The notes under the pieces were generated by a model that saw only the letters and a list, made by a program, of their open reading frames with translations, searched no databases and was not told the DNA's origin. From NCBI GenBank assembly GCA_023444445.1, contig JAEXMK010000127.1, forward strand, positions 1 to 19,739: a DNA stretch of 19,739 nt, written 5' to 3'. A program made the translations under genes and the position numbers. Within the stretch, counting starts at the first letter, position 1. Each line of letters opens with the position of its first letter. Shown piece by piece: positions 1 to 7,162 of this stretch. This stretch comes from Pseudomonadota bacterium (lineage in GTDB: Bacteria > Pseudomonadota > Alphaproteobacteria > Rhizobiales > Rhizobiaceae).

Positions 1-146
1 GCCTCAATTCCTTCATGGGCCCCAATACCAGCGAATGGAACAACATCATGGCCTATGCGACCATGTATGTGACGCCCATTCTCGCCCTCTTCATTCTCTT
101 GCAGCGCCGCATCGTGTCCGGCCTGACATCAGGAGCGCTTAAATGA
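1..146 (+). CDS. Carbohydrate ABC transporter permease, C-terminal end (partial)
   Basis: Only the last 47 codons are present, read in the frame that stops at TGA 144-146. The visible protein has NSFMGPNTSEWNNIMAYATM, then a hydrophobic stretch (PILALFILLQ), and ends RRIVSGLTSGALK. A final membrane helix followed by a short basic tail of the form QRRIVSGLTSGALK is typical of MalG/UgpE-type inner-membrane permeases of the CUT1 sugar ABC family. The stop overlaps the ATG of the next gene as ATGA, so the two are translationally coupled and form one transporter. The substrate cannot be read from this fragment. Confidence 0.85.
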   Translation, partial: LNSFMGPNTSEWNNIMAYATMYVTPILALFILLQRRIVSGLTSGALK

Positions 147-1228
147 CCCTTCAAATCGAACTATCCGGCGTCAACAAATATTATGGCGCCTTCCATGCCC
201 TGAAAAACATCGACCTCTCCATCAAGAAAGGCACCTTCGTCGCACTTGTCGGCCCCTCCGGCTGCGGCAAGTCCACCCTTTTGCGTTCGCTCGCCGGGCT
301 GGAAACCATATCGGCGGGCGACATGCGCATAGCCGGCACGCTCATGAACGGCGTGCCGCCGCGCAAGCGCGATGTGGCGATGGTATTCCAGTCCTACGCG
401 CTCTATCCGCACATGACGGTGGAGGAAAACCTCACCTATTCGCTGCGCATGCGCGGCGTCGCCAAGGCGGAAGCCCGAAAGGCGGCGGAAGAGGTTGCCG
501 CCACGACGGGACTTTCAAAGCTGATGAAACGTTATCCGCGCGAACTCTCCGGCGGCCAACGCCAGCGTGTAGCCATGAGCCGGGCGATCATCCGCAATCC
601 GCAAGCCTTCCTGTTCGATGAGCCGCTTTCCAACCTCGATGCCGCCCTGCGCGTCCATATGCGCAAGGAAATCCGCGCGCTGCACGATCGCCTGCATGCG
701 ACTTCGGTCTATGTCACCCATGACCAGATCGAGGCGATGACCATGGCCGACCATGTCGTCGTCATGCGTGATGGCGTGATCGAACAGCAGGGCACGCCGC
801 TCGAGCTATACGACCGCCCCGTCAACCGTTTCGTCGCAGGTTTCATCGGCTCACCGGCGATGAATTTCATTCCGGCCGTGGTCAGCGCGGATGGCGCTTC
901 CCTTCTGTTGCAGTTCGGCGAAGGAGAGCCGCCGCAGTCGATCGGGGCTCCGGCTTCCCTGCCACCCGGCAAACATGTGATCGTCGGCATCCGACCGGAG
1001 CATATCCGGCCCACGGGAGCGGAGGATGCAGCGTTGACGCAGCCTGTGTCTGCCGTGGAAACGACCGGCTCGGCCACATTCCTCACCCTTGGCACCACCA
1101 CCGAGCTGGTTATCGCGGTGCAGGGACGCAGCGCGGTCAAGGCCGGCGAGGTCATCGGCCTCGACATCAACCCGGCCGACATGCACCTCTTCGATGAGGA
1201 AACCGGCGTCGGTCTCGGTAACCGGTAA
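143..1228 (+). CDS. Sugar ABC transporter ATP-binding protein (MalK/UgpC type)
   Basis: This 361-residue ATPase energises a CUT1-type sugar importer on the cytoplasmic side of the inner membrane. Visible motifs are Walker A GPSGCGKST (37-45), Q-loop Q83, signature LSGGQ (135-139), Walker B AFLFDE (155-160) and switch His193 in VTHDQ. Residues from about 235 onward form the C-terminal OB/TOBE-like regulatory region typical of MalK, UgpC and MsmK. Its length is normal for the family. The start ATG overlaps the stop of the upstream permease, which supports one transport operon extending left of the window. It is the last gene of that operon, because the next gene is on the opposite strand. Substrate is unknown: close paralogues serve maltose, glycerol phosphate, trehalose and many other sugars. 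Confidence 0.95.
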   Translation: MTLQIELSGVNKYYGAFHALKNIDLSIKKGTFVALVGPSGCGKSTLLRSLAGLETISAGDMRIAGTLMNGVPPRKRDVAMVFQSYALYPHMTVEENLTYSLRMRGVAKAEARKAAEEVAATTGLSKLMKRYPRELSGGQRQRVAMSRAIIRNPQAFLFDEPLSNLDAALRVHMRKEIRALHDRLHATSVYVTHDQIEAMTMADHVVVMRDGVIEQQGTPLELYDRPVNRFVAGFIGSPAMNFIPAVVSADGASLLLQFGEGEPPQSIGAPASLPPGKHVIVGIRPEHIRPTGAEDAALTQPVSAVETTGSATFLTLGTTTELVIAVQGRSAVKAGEVIGLDINPADMHLFDEETGVGLGNR

Positions 1229-1255
1229 GGCATTACCCCTAGGAAGTATGTACTT

Positions 1256-1279
1256 GCGGGCCGCGTACGGGCGGCCCGC
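1256..1279. terminator. Hairpin between convergent genes, possible bidirectional terminator
   Basis: A nine-base-pair perfect inverted repeat, GCGGGCCGC (1256-1264) with GCGGCCCGC (1271-1279), encloses a six-base loop. It lies in the 61-base gap between the ABC ATPase and the oppositely oriented protease gene. Neither side has a clear T-run, so intrinsic termination is uncertain. Confidence 0.4.
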
Positions 1280-1289
1280 GCTCGTCGCT

Positions 1290-1961
1290 TTAGCGTGACT
1301 TGAAAATATCAAACAAGCTGCGGCGCGCTGTTGCCGACGTTGAGGTGGCGGTAGCCCGGCCAACCTCGCGGGCTGCAATCGCCGGAGCAGCGGGCCCTTC
1401 AATATCCACCCATCGACCGGCATGCTCGGTGGATTGGCGTTTCAGATAGGTGTAGGGCGTTTCATCCCAACGCAAAACCTTCGCCTGCATATTGTCGAGG
1501 ATGAAATCTCCCCGGTCCGTCCTGACTGTCAGAATGGCGTGGCCCTCCCCCTTCTCGTCCCGCACCACGGTCATCAGCAGGTCAGAAACGTCGAAGCCGG
1601 CCTGGATCAGGCGCCTGCGCTTCTCAAGCGCCAAATCTTCACAATCGCCGGCGCCGTTATAGGGATATTCCCAATAATCCTCGTAACCCCACACTTCCAT
1701 GTCGGTTCGCTGGTCGATCTCGACATTGACGGCATTGTTAACCGAGACGATGGTTGCCCAGAGATCAGGCGTGAGATTGAGCGGCGGCATGGACTTTACC
1801 GGCTGACACTCAGCCGAATGTCGCTGACAGAAGTCGTAATGCCCGATGGGCTGTGAGGTGACCCGGCCCGTCTGCATCGATGGAGAGGCCTGCGCCGGCG
1901 CGGCCAGAGCCACGACAGTCAGAATGAAACATGCTTGCAGCGATTTGATGAGATGGGTCAT
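1290..1961 (-). CDS. Periplasmic transglutaminase-like cysteine protease (BTLCP, peptidase C93 family)
   Basis: A 223-residue protein with an N-terminal signal peptide (hydrophobic stretch at about 8-22, cleavage likely after APAQA near residue 25). The BTLCP signature is clear: GDCEDLALEK with Cys107, GHAILTV with His141 and DFILDNM with Asp156. The spacing resembles the Cys-His-Asp triad of Pseudomonas LapG. Asp106 and Glu108 flank the cysteine, as in the LapG calcium site. Family members cut surface or envelope proteins, LapG being the known case for RTX adhesins. No adhesin or LapD-like partner is visible nearby, so the substrate is unknown. The start is supported by CAGGAGA seven bases upstream of ATG. 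The gene is divergent from the secreted DUF1402 protein across about 210 bases, suggesting a shared envelope role. Confidence 0.88.
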   Translation of the reverse strand: MTHLIKSLQACFILTVVALAAPAQASPSMQTGRVTSQPIGHYDFCQRHSAECQPVKSMPPLNLTPDLWATIVSVNNAVNVEIDQRTDMEVWGYEDYWEYPYNGAGDCEDLALEKRRRLIQAGFDVSDLLMTVVRDEKGEGHAILTVRTDRGDFILDNMQAKVLRWDETPYTYLKRQSTEHAGRWVDIEGPAAPAIAAREVGRATATSTSATARRSLFDIFKSR

Positions 1962-2171
1962 GTTCGTCTCCTGACGACATGAGCTATCCTTGGCCGCTTG
2001 AGTTCACATGAAACAAAATGTTCGACTTTTAACGACCCCGATAATTCCCGCGCGAATGGCTTGAGAAGGGGCAACAACGGTAATGTGAGCGGCGGCAACT
2101 TGCCACGCGCGGGCGGCCTGCCTATGAAGGAACCTTCACCGCAACACGATCCCCATCATAGAGAACGCTGT

Positions 2172-3188
2172 ATGAGCCTGTTTGCGAAGTCTACCCGCGC
2201 GGCCGCCATCCTTCTGGCGCTGGCCATCCTCCCTTCTTATGCCGCGGCCCAGCAAATGGTGATCGTACCACCCGGCAACCGCTCGACAGAACAGCCCGAG
2301 ATACCGCAGGCCTCGGCCATCAGAACCAAAGCATTCTCCACCACCTATGAGGAAAAATTCCGCAAGACGGTCGATCTCCTGAACACCGAGCCTGGCCTCG
2401 TGGGCAAGATCAAGAAGGTTGGCGCGGCCTATGGCATCGATCCGATCCACATCGTTGGCGCCATCGTCGGGGAACATACGTTCAACGTCTCGGCCGTGGA
2501 TCGCATGCAGACTTACTACATCAAAGCCATTTCCTATGCCGAACTCGATATCAAGTTCAGCTATAACGGCGTTACGCTGAAAACATTTCTCCAGCGGCCG
2601 GAGTTCCGCTCCTGCGAGGCACTGGCCACCACCTCGCAACAATGGAGTTGCCGCGATAGCGTCTGGGACCAGAGCTTCCGCGGAAAGGTTGTGGATGGCG
2701 CGAGTTATGAGGCGATCTCCTTCCAGCGGGCCTTCTTCCAGCCATTTTACGCGGGGCAGACTTTCGGGCTTGGGCAGATCAGCCCGTTGACGGCGCTGCA
2801 GGTCACCGATCTCGTGAACAAGACGAGTGGCCTGCCGAAATTGTCGTCGGACAGGCCGAAGGACATCTACCGCGACGTCATGGATCCCGATCGCAGCATC
2901 ATCTACATCGCCGCCATCATCAGGGATTCCATTGACGCTTACCGGGAAAAGGGCTTCGACATTTCCGGAAACCCGGGCATTACCGCCACGCTCTACAATG
3001 TCGGCCAGCCAAGACGCCGCGCCGAACGCCTGCGAACCGCCGTGGACGCAGGTGCAAAAAAGCTGCTGCCGGTGGAAAACTATTATGGATGGCTGATCAA
3101 CGACCGCCTCGACACTCTGAAAGGCATTCTAGACGGCAAGGCCATCGACCAGCGGACGACCTCTGATATTGGCGGGAAAAAGCAATAG
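2172..3188 (+). CDS. Secreted DUF1402 family protein, lysozyme/transglycosylase-like motifs
   Basis: I chose the ATG at 2172 (338 residues). It opens directly on a typical signal peptide, MSLFAKSTRA with a hydrophobic core and AAAQQ near residue 26, while the 58 codons upstream in the same frame look non-coding. The ribosome site is weak. I recognise the whole as DUF1402, common in Rhizobiales and without an established function. Three motifs recall soluble lytic transglycosylases: GEHTFN with Glu101, GLGQISPLTA (199-208) and TLYNVG (273-278). In true SLT domains the equivalents are ES-x-x-N/P, GLMQIMP-x-TA and AYNAG. Cys148 and Cys160 could form a periplasmic disulfide. A role in peptidoglycan is inference. 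The divergent neighbour is an exported cysteine protease. Confidence 0.8.
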   Translation: MSLFAKSTRAAAILLALAILPSYAAAQQMVIVPPGNRSTEQPEIPQASAIRTKAFSTTYEEKFRKTVDLLNTEPGLVGKIKKVGAAYGIDPIHIVGAIVGEHTFNVSAVDRMQTYYIKAISYAELDIKFSYNGVTLKTFLQRPEFRSCEALATTSQQWSCRDSVWDQSFRGKVVDGASYEAISFQRAFFQPFYAGQTFGLGQISPLTALQVTDLVNKTSGLPKLSSDRPKDIYRDVMDPDRSIIYIAAIIRDSIDAYREKGFDISGNPGITATLYNVGQPRRRAERLRTAVDAGAKKLLPVENYYGWLINDRLDTLKGILDGKAIDQRTTSDIGGKKQ

Positions 3189-3305
3189 GGACTTTTTGCC
3201 GGCGAAAGGCCGGCATCGCCCGGATTGCGTAAGCCCAGGTTATTTCAGCAAATAACACCCTATTTTACGCGCCTAGATTGCGATAGCGCCCCGTTTCGGC
3301 AGCAA

Positions 3306-3324
3306 AAAAGCGAAAACCGCTTTT
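3306..3324. terminator. Short bidirectional terminator-like stem
   Basis: AAAAGCG (3306-3312) pairs with CGCTTTT (3318-3324) around the loop AAAAC. The A/T-rich outer stem gives a T-run on both strands. It could end DUF1402 transcription about 120 bases after its stop codon. Confidence 0.45.
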
Positions 3325-3434
3325 CCAACTCCCGGAAATTTGCTAGTTGGACCACCACAAGATTTTACTGACGGTAGGATAAACCATCCCCATGCCTGAC
3401 GAAGGCGACAGTACAGACGGTAGTCGACACCGAA

Positions 3435-3486
3435 CGAGGCTGGCTTGCACAACGCAAAGCCAGCCTCGGATTTTCTTGTTTTCCTC
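3435..3486 (+). terminator. Strong stem with T-rich tail upstream of TerC (terminator or attenuator)
   Basis: CGAGGCTGGCTT (3435-3446) pairs perfectly with AAGCCAGCCTCG (3457-3468) around a ten-base loop. It is followed by GATTTTCTTGTTTTCC, the form of an intrinsic terminator on the plus strand. It ends about 80 bases before the TerC start codon. It could therefore be the 3' end of a small RNA or an attenuator inside the TerC leader. The nine bases CCAGCCTCG recur at 3500-3508 and could compete for the same left arm. Confidence 0.65.
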
Positions 3487-3564
3487 AACCCGACGACTTC
3501 CAGCCTCGGATGCTCAATCCGGGGCTTTGCGCGTTTGCACCCATTCCCATAAAGGCTCCTGAAC

Positions 3565-5124
3565 ATGGAATTCCTTGCAGATCCGAACATCTGGATCGGC
3601 CTCGTCACCCTTATCGTTCTCGAAGTCGTCCTCGGCATCGACAATCTCGTCTTTATCGCGATCCTTGCCGACAAGCTGCCGCCGCACCAGCGCCACCGGG
3701 CGCGGATCGTCGGCCTGTCACTCGCGCTCATCATGCGCCTCCTGCTCCTGTTTTCGATCTCATGGATCGTCACGCTGACGCGACCGCTTTTTACCGTCGC
3801 CGATTTTTCCTTCTCAGGGCGTGATCTCATCCTCATCCTCGGCGGCGCGTTTCTTCTTGCCAAGGGAACGATGGAACTTCACGAACGGCTGGAAGGCGAC
3901 CAGAAGCCGAAGCAGGGCAAGGTGGTTCATGCGGTCTTCTGGCAGGTTATCGTGCAGATTGTCGTCCTGGACGCCGTCTTCTCGCTCGACAGCGTCATCA
4001 CCGCCGTCGGCATGGTCAATAATCTCTGGGTGATGATCACCGCCGTCTGCGTGGCCATGGCCGTGATGATGGCGGCATCGCGGCCGCTGATGGCCTTCGT
4101 GTCGAAACACCCGACCGTGGTCATTCTATGCCTGGGTTTTCTCCTCATGATCGGTTTCAGCCTGATCGTCGAGGGTTTCGGCTTCCATCTGCCCAAAGGT
4201 TATCTTTATGCCGCCATCGGTTTTTCCGTGCTCATCGAGGCGGCGAACCAGCTCGGCCGGCGCAACCGGGAAAAGCGCATCACCGCCGGTGATATGCGTG
4301 AGCGCACCTCCGACGCCATTTTGCGGCTTCTGGGCGGCCGGATCGGTGAACAGCCATCCCTTGGTGAAACCGCCGACCTCATCGCCGCGCAGGCAGCGCA
4401 AAGCGATCTGTTCAAATCGGAGGAGAAGGACATGATCCGCGGCGTGCTCACACTTGCCGAACGCCCCGTCGTCTCCATCATGACGCCGCGAACGGAGATC
4501 GACTGGCTGGATATCGACGCCGATCACGACACGCTGAGACAACGTCTGCTGGAACTCGACCATTCCCGCCTGATGCTGGCACAGGGCAAGCTCGACTCCT
4601 TCCTGGGTGTCGCCGCAACAAGGGATCTGCTGCGCGATCTTCTGCATGACGGAAAACTGAACCTTGAGCGCTCGCTGCGCGAACCCCTTGTGGTGCACGA
4701 AAGCGCCACAGCGTTGCAGGTCATGGAACAGCTGCGCACATCGCCACTCCAGATGGCCGTCATCATCGACGAATACGGCACGCTTCAGGGTATCGCCACG
4801 CCCACGGATATTCTTGAAGCGATTGCAGGCGAGTTTCCGGACGAGGGCGAGGAATCGCAGATTTCGGGGCCGGCCGCGGACGGCTCATGGCTGCTTGACG
4901 GCACGGTCGACGTCAGACGAGTGTCCTATCTCCTCGATATCGATCTCGTCGATGATGCCGACCGTTACTCCACTGTTGCCGGCTACATCCTCTGGCGCCT
5001 CAGCCGCCTTCCTGAAGTCGGCGAACGCGTTTCCGGCGACGGGTTCGAGTTCGAGATCGTTTCCTGCTCGGACAGGAACATCGAAAAGATCCGGGTCTGG
5101 AATACCAGCCTTGGCGAGGAATGA
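3565..5124 (+). CDS. TerC-family membrane protein with CBS pair and CorC/HlyC domain
   Basis: A 519-residue fusion protein. Residues 1 to about 230 are a TerC membrane domain with seven or so hydrophobic helices. It shows the conserved acidic motifs [10 protein letters not shown] (18-27) and [10 protein letters not shown] (134-143), which are thought to handle divalent metal. Residues about 300-420 form a CBS pair ([31 protein letters not shown]), the usual adenine-nucleotide sensing module. Residues about 435-515 are a CorC/HlyC transporter-associated domain ([18 protein letters not shown]). The arrangement matches E. coli YoaE/YegH-type proteins. TerC relatives such as Alx and MeeF are linked to manganese export, so a metal-efflux role is likely but unproven here. 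AAAGGCTCC precedes the ATG. The gene stands alone, with a structured leader upstream and a convergent gene downstream. Confidence 0.93.
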   Translation: MEFLADPNIWIGLVTLIVLEVVLGIDNLVFIAILADKLPPHQRHRARIVGLSLALIMRLLLLFSISWIVTLTRPLFTVADFSFSGRDLILILGGAFLLAKGTMELHERLEGDQKPKQGKVVHAVFWQVIVQIVVLDAVFSLDSVITAVGMVNNLWVMITAVCVAMAVMMAASRPLMAFVSKHPTVVILCLGFLLMIGFSLIVEGFGFHLPKGYLYAAIGFSVLIEAANQLGRRNREKRITAGDMRERTSDAILRLLGGRIGEQPSLGETADLIAAQAAQSDLFKSEEKDMIRGVLTLAERPVVSIMTPRTEIDWLDIDADHDTLRQRLLELDHSRLMLAQGKLDSFLGVAATRDLLRDLLHDGKLNLERSLREPLVVHESATALQVMEQLRTSPLQMAVIIDEYGTLQGIATPTDILEAIAGEFPDEGEESQISGPAADGSWLLDGTVDVRRVSYLLDIDLVDDADRYSTVAGYILWRLSRLPEVGERVSGDGFEFEIVSCSDRNIEKIRVWNTSLGEE

Positions 5125-5231
5125 CTTAATCATGGGAGGCGGCCGGCAGACGCGCCTTCCATCGAAGCCATCGAAGTCGTTTTCTGGTCCGGTGGCCCCG
5201 CGCTGGAAAATGCGTTCTTGCCGTCCCTGTT

Positions 5232-6902
5232 TCACACGGAAACTGGCTCCTCTTGCCGCGCAAGCGAAAGCTCCACACGCCGCGGACTTGCTTCGGCGCG
5301 ATCAAGAAACAGGCCGAGAGCACCAAAGAAGATTTCTAGAAAACCTTCAACGGAACCATCGTGGCGATCAGCCTGGCGGCCATGACGCTGCGCCAGCGTC
5401 CGGTAAAGGGCAAGCCGCTGTGGCTCGATATGCGGCAGGGCCAGACCCACGCCCTGACGCAGACAATACCAGTCGGTGATAAGCTCGATCATCGGCATAT
5501 CCGCATGGTCGGAGGCAATTCTCTTTTCTCCGAACAGGCCGGAGACATCCCGCACCGTTTTACCCGCCATTGCCCTAACGATTTCCGCATCCCATTCCCG
5601 GGGGAAATAACGATGTGTGATCAATGCCCGCTGGTGATCGCGCAAAAAGCCGCCATAATCGCGCGCCGCAAAGGCGGGGTCCTGCGCTTCTCCGGCAGAC
5701 GCCATTTCCTGCGCATACCCACGGCAGATGCGGCCATTCACCGGCAGGTGGGCCATCTCCACTGTCTCCACGGCGACTTCCTGACGCGAGGGGTGGACGA
5801 CCTTGAAGGCTGGCGGGAAAGCAACCAGCGACGGGACAGCGATATTGGTGAGTGACTTCTCCCCTTCCCCGCGCCGTGTAACCCCTTCCACATGGAGGTG
5901 GCCGCTGAAATGCACGGCAAGTCCGGCCTCTATCAGTGCATCCTCCACCGCCTTGCACGGCATGCGCCGCACGGCGGTGGTTGCGCCGAACAGGGCGCTT
6001 TCCACACCGATTGCACCATCGAAGGGATCGAGCGCCGGATAGTGGGAAAAGCCGAGCAATGTCTTGCCGAGCGCCTCTGCCCTGCCGCGCACATCGGCGA
6101 TCCAGTCGAGAATAAAGGGTTTGCAGCGCAGAAGCGCGTTCCAGCCGCCGGCGGTGCTGTCGACGAAGGCCGCCTCCTCACCTCGCCCAAAGCTGCCGTC
6201 GCGCGGTTCGAAAATATTGGCGTCGATCATCATTAGCCAAAGGCCCGGCTCCGGTTCGACCAGATAGGACGCATCCATCAGGGTATAGACATTGTGGCCG
6301 TCGGGTGAGCGCACCTCGTAACGCCGGTCCTGCGGCGCATCGGAAAGGCCGAAGGGTGTTTCCCAATGCAGGTAATCCGGCTGCCGGAAATAACCGAAGG
6401 CCGCCATGGGACCTAGACCTTCCAGATAACCCTCGCAATACATGCGGTCGCTGATAACGACCCCTTCCCCCGCCCTCTTCGCGTCGCTTGAGACGGAGAG
6501 GCGCTCGCCATTCTCCGCCAGGAACTCCTTGGTTTGATGCCGGCCGCACGGCCCGAAAATATCGTGGTTTCCGGGCAGCGCATAAAAGGCAGTGCCATGG
6601 GCATCGCGATGACGCTCCAGAATGCCTTTCAATGTATGCGTCGTCGCGCGTTGGCCGTCATCGGTATAATCGCCCAACAGCACCACATGGCGAATGCCGC
6701 GCTGCCGCACCTCTTCCAGCGCCGCATGCAGCGCGTCCGTGCTCTCGTTAAAAACCCGGGTGGAGTCACGCGTTTCCGACCAGCTGCGCATTGTCATGCG
6801 CTGACCATCGATCTCGATACCGGGAAATCCGAAATCCGCGGCCGTGTCATGAAAATGCGCGTCAGCGATGACGGCAACGGAGGGAAGCACAGGTGTCGGC
6901 AT
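5232..6902 (-). CDS. Calcineurin-like metallophosphoesterase, large form
   Basis: A 556-residue protein without an obvious signal peptide, so probably cytoplasmic. The five metallophosphoesterase blocks are present in order: DAHFHD (14-19), GDYTDDG (77-83), GNHD (111-114), SHYP (286-289) and GHLH (334-337). They should bind two metal ions and hydrolyse a phosphomonoester or phosphodiester. About 95 residues lie between the first and third blocks. The long insert before block four (about 130-280) and the C-terminal part (about 390-556) have no motif I know. The substrate is unknown. Cyclic nucleotide and nucleotide-sugar phosphodiesterases share this core. It stands alone: the TerC gene ends 107 bases away in convergent orientation, and the GGDEF-EAL gene is divergent across 260 bases. 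Confidence 0.9.
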   Translation of the reverse strand: MPTPVLPSVAVIADAHFHDTAADFGFPGIEIDGQRMTMRSWSETRDSTRVFNESTDALHAALEEVRQRGIRHVVLLGDYTDDGQRATTHTLKGILERHRDAHGTAFYALPGNHDIFGPCGRHQTKEFLAENGERLSVSSDAKRAGEGVVISDRMYCEGYLEGLGPMAAFGYFRQPDYLHWETPFGLSDAPQDRRYEVRSPDGHNVYTLMDASYLVEPEPGLWLMMIDANIFEPRDGSFGRGEEAAFVDSTAGGWNALLRCKPFILDWIADVRGRAEALGKTLLGFSHYPALDPFDGAIGVESALFGATTAVRRMPCKAVEDALIEAGLAVHFSGHLHVEGVTRRGEGEKSLTNIAVPSLVAFPPAFKVVHPSRQEVAVETVEMAHLPVNGRICRGYAQEMASAGEAQDPAFAARDYGGFLRDHQRALITHRYFPREWDAEIVRAMAGKTVRDVSGLFGEKRIASDHADMPMIELITDWYCLRQGVGLALPHIEPQRLALYRTLAQRHGRQADRHDGSVEGFLEIFFGALGLFLDRAEASPRRVELSLARQEEPVSV

Positions 6903-7162
6903 GGTAGAGCAGTCTTTCTGCTTGGTCAGTTGAAGATAATTGTCGGAGCGGCGCGTTTCATGTTTTCAGGTTTTCAAGCCTAACCACATTGTCAGCCAGT
7001 TTCTGCCGAAAAAGCATCGAAAGGCGAAAATGGCGGCATGTTGCGAATAGACGCAGCTGCATCTTGCGGTTGATACGCTTGTCTAGAGGTTAACCCTATG
7101 TATTTCCAATGATGTAACAGGACCTATGCTACTGGTGTCGTCCCGTATTTGACGAGTCACAG

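Larger units (their letters stand above)
3189..3564 (+). promoter_or_regulatory. 376-base gene-free gap, probable TerC leader or small RNA
   Basis: No credible reading frame lies here. It holds several hairpins. A seven-pair GC hairpin follows the DUF1402 stop (3197-3215) but has no T-run. A bidirectional-looking terminator stem is at 3306-3324. Short hairpins are formed by GGAT/ATCC (3377-3380 with 3386-3389), GCCT/AGGC (3394-3397 with 3403-3406) and CGGT/ACCG (3418-3421 with 3429-3432). They are followed by a strong 12-pair stem at 3435-3468. The spacing and terminator-like end suggest either a small RNA of roughly 100 bases or an attenuated leader for the TerC gene. I do not recognise a named riboswitch. 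Confidence 0.45.

Noticed and set aside
1998..2171. TTG-started extension of the DUF1402 protein
   Set aside because: The extra 58 residues are low-complexity and polar and would bury the signal peptide. The ATG at 2172 gives a normal exported protein.
3197..3215. TGCCGGC hairpin just after DUF1402 as a terminator
   Set aside because: The T-run precedes the stem on the plus strand, and neither strand has T's after it.
3394..3432. Possible mini-ykkC (guanidine-II) or yybP-ykoY riboswitch before TerC
   Set aside because: Only one hairpin has an ACGA in its loop and the stem is short. The GGGGAGUAG-like core of the manganese riboswitch is not visible.
4664..5479. Plus-strand frame bridging the end of TerC and the end of the metallophosphoesterase
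   Set aside because: It is rich in Arg, Ser and Pro, overlaps two well-supported genes in the wrong frames, and shows no motif.
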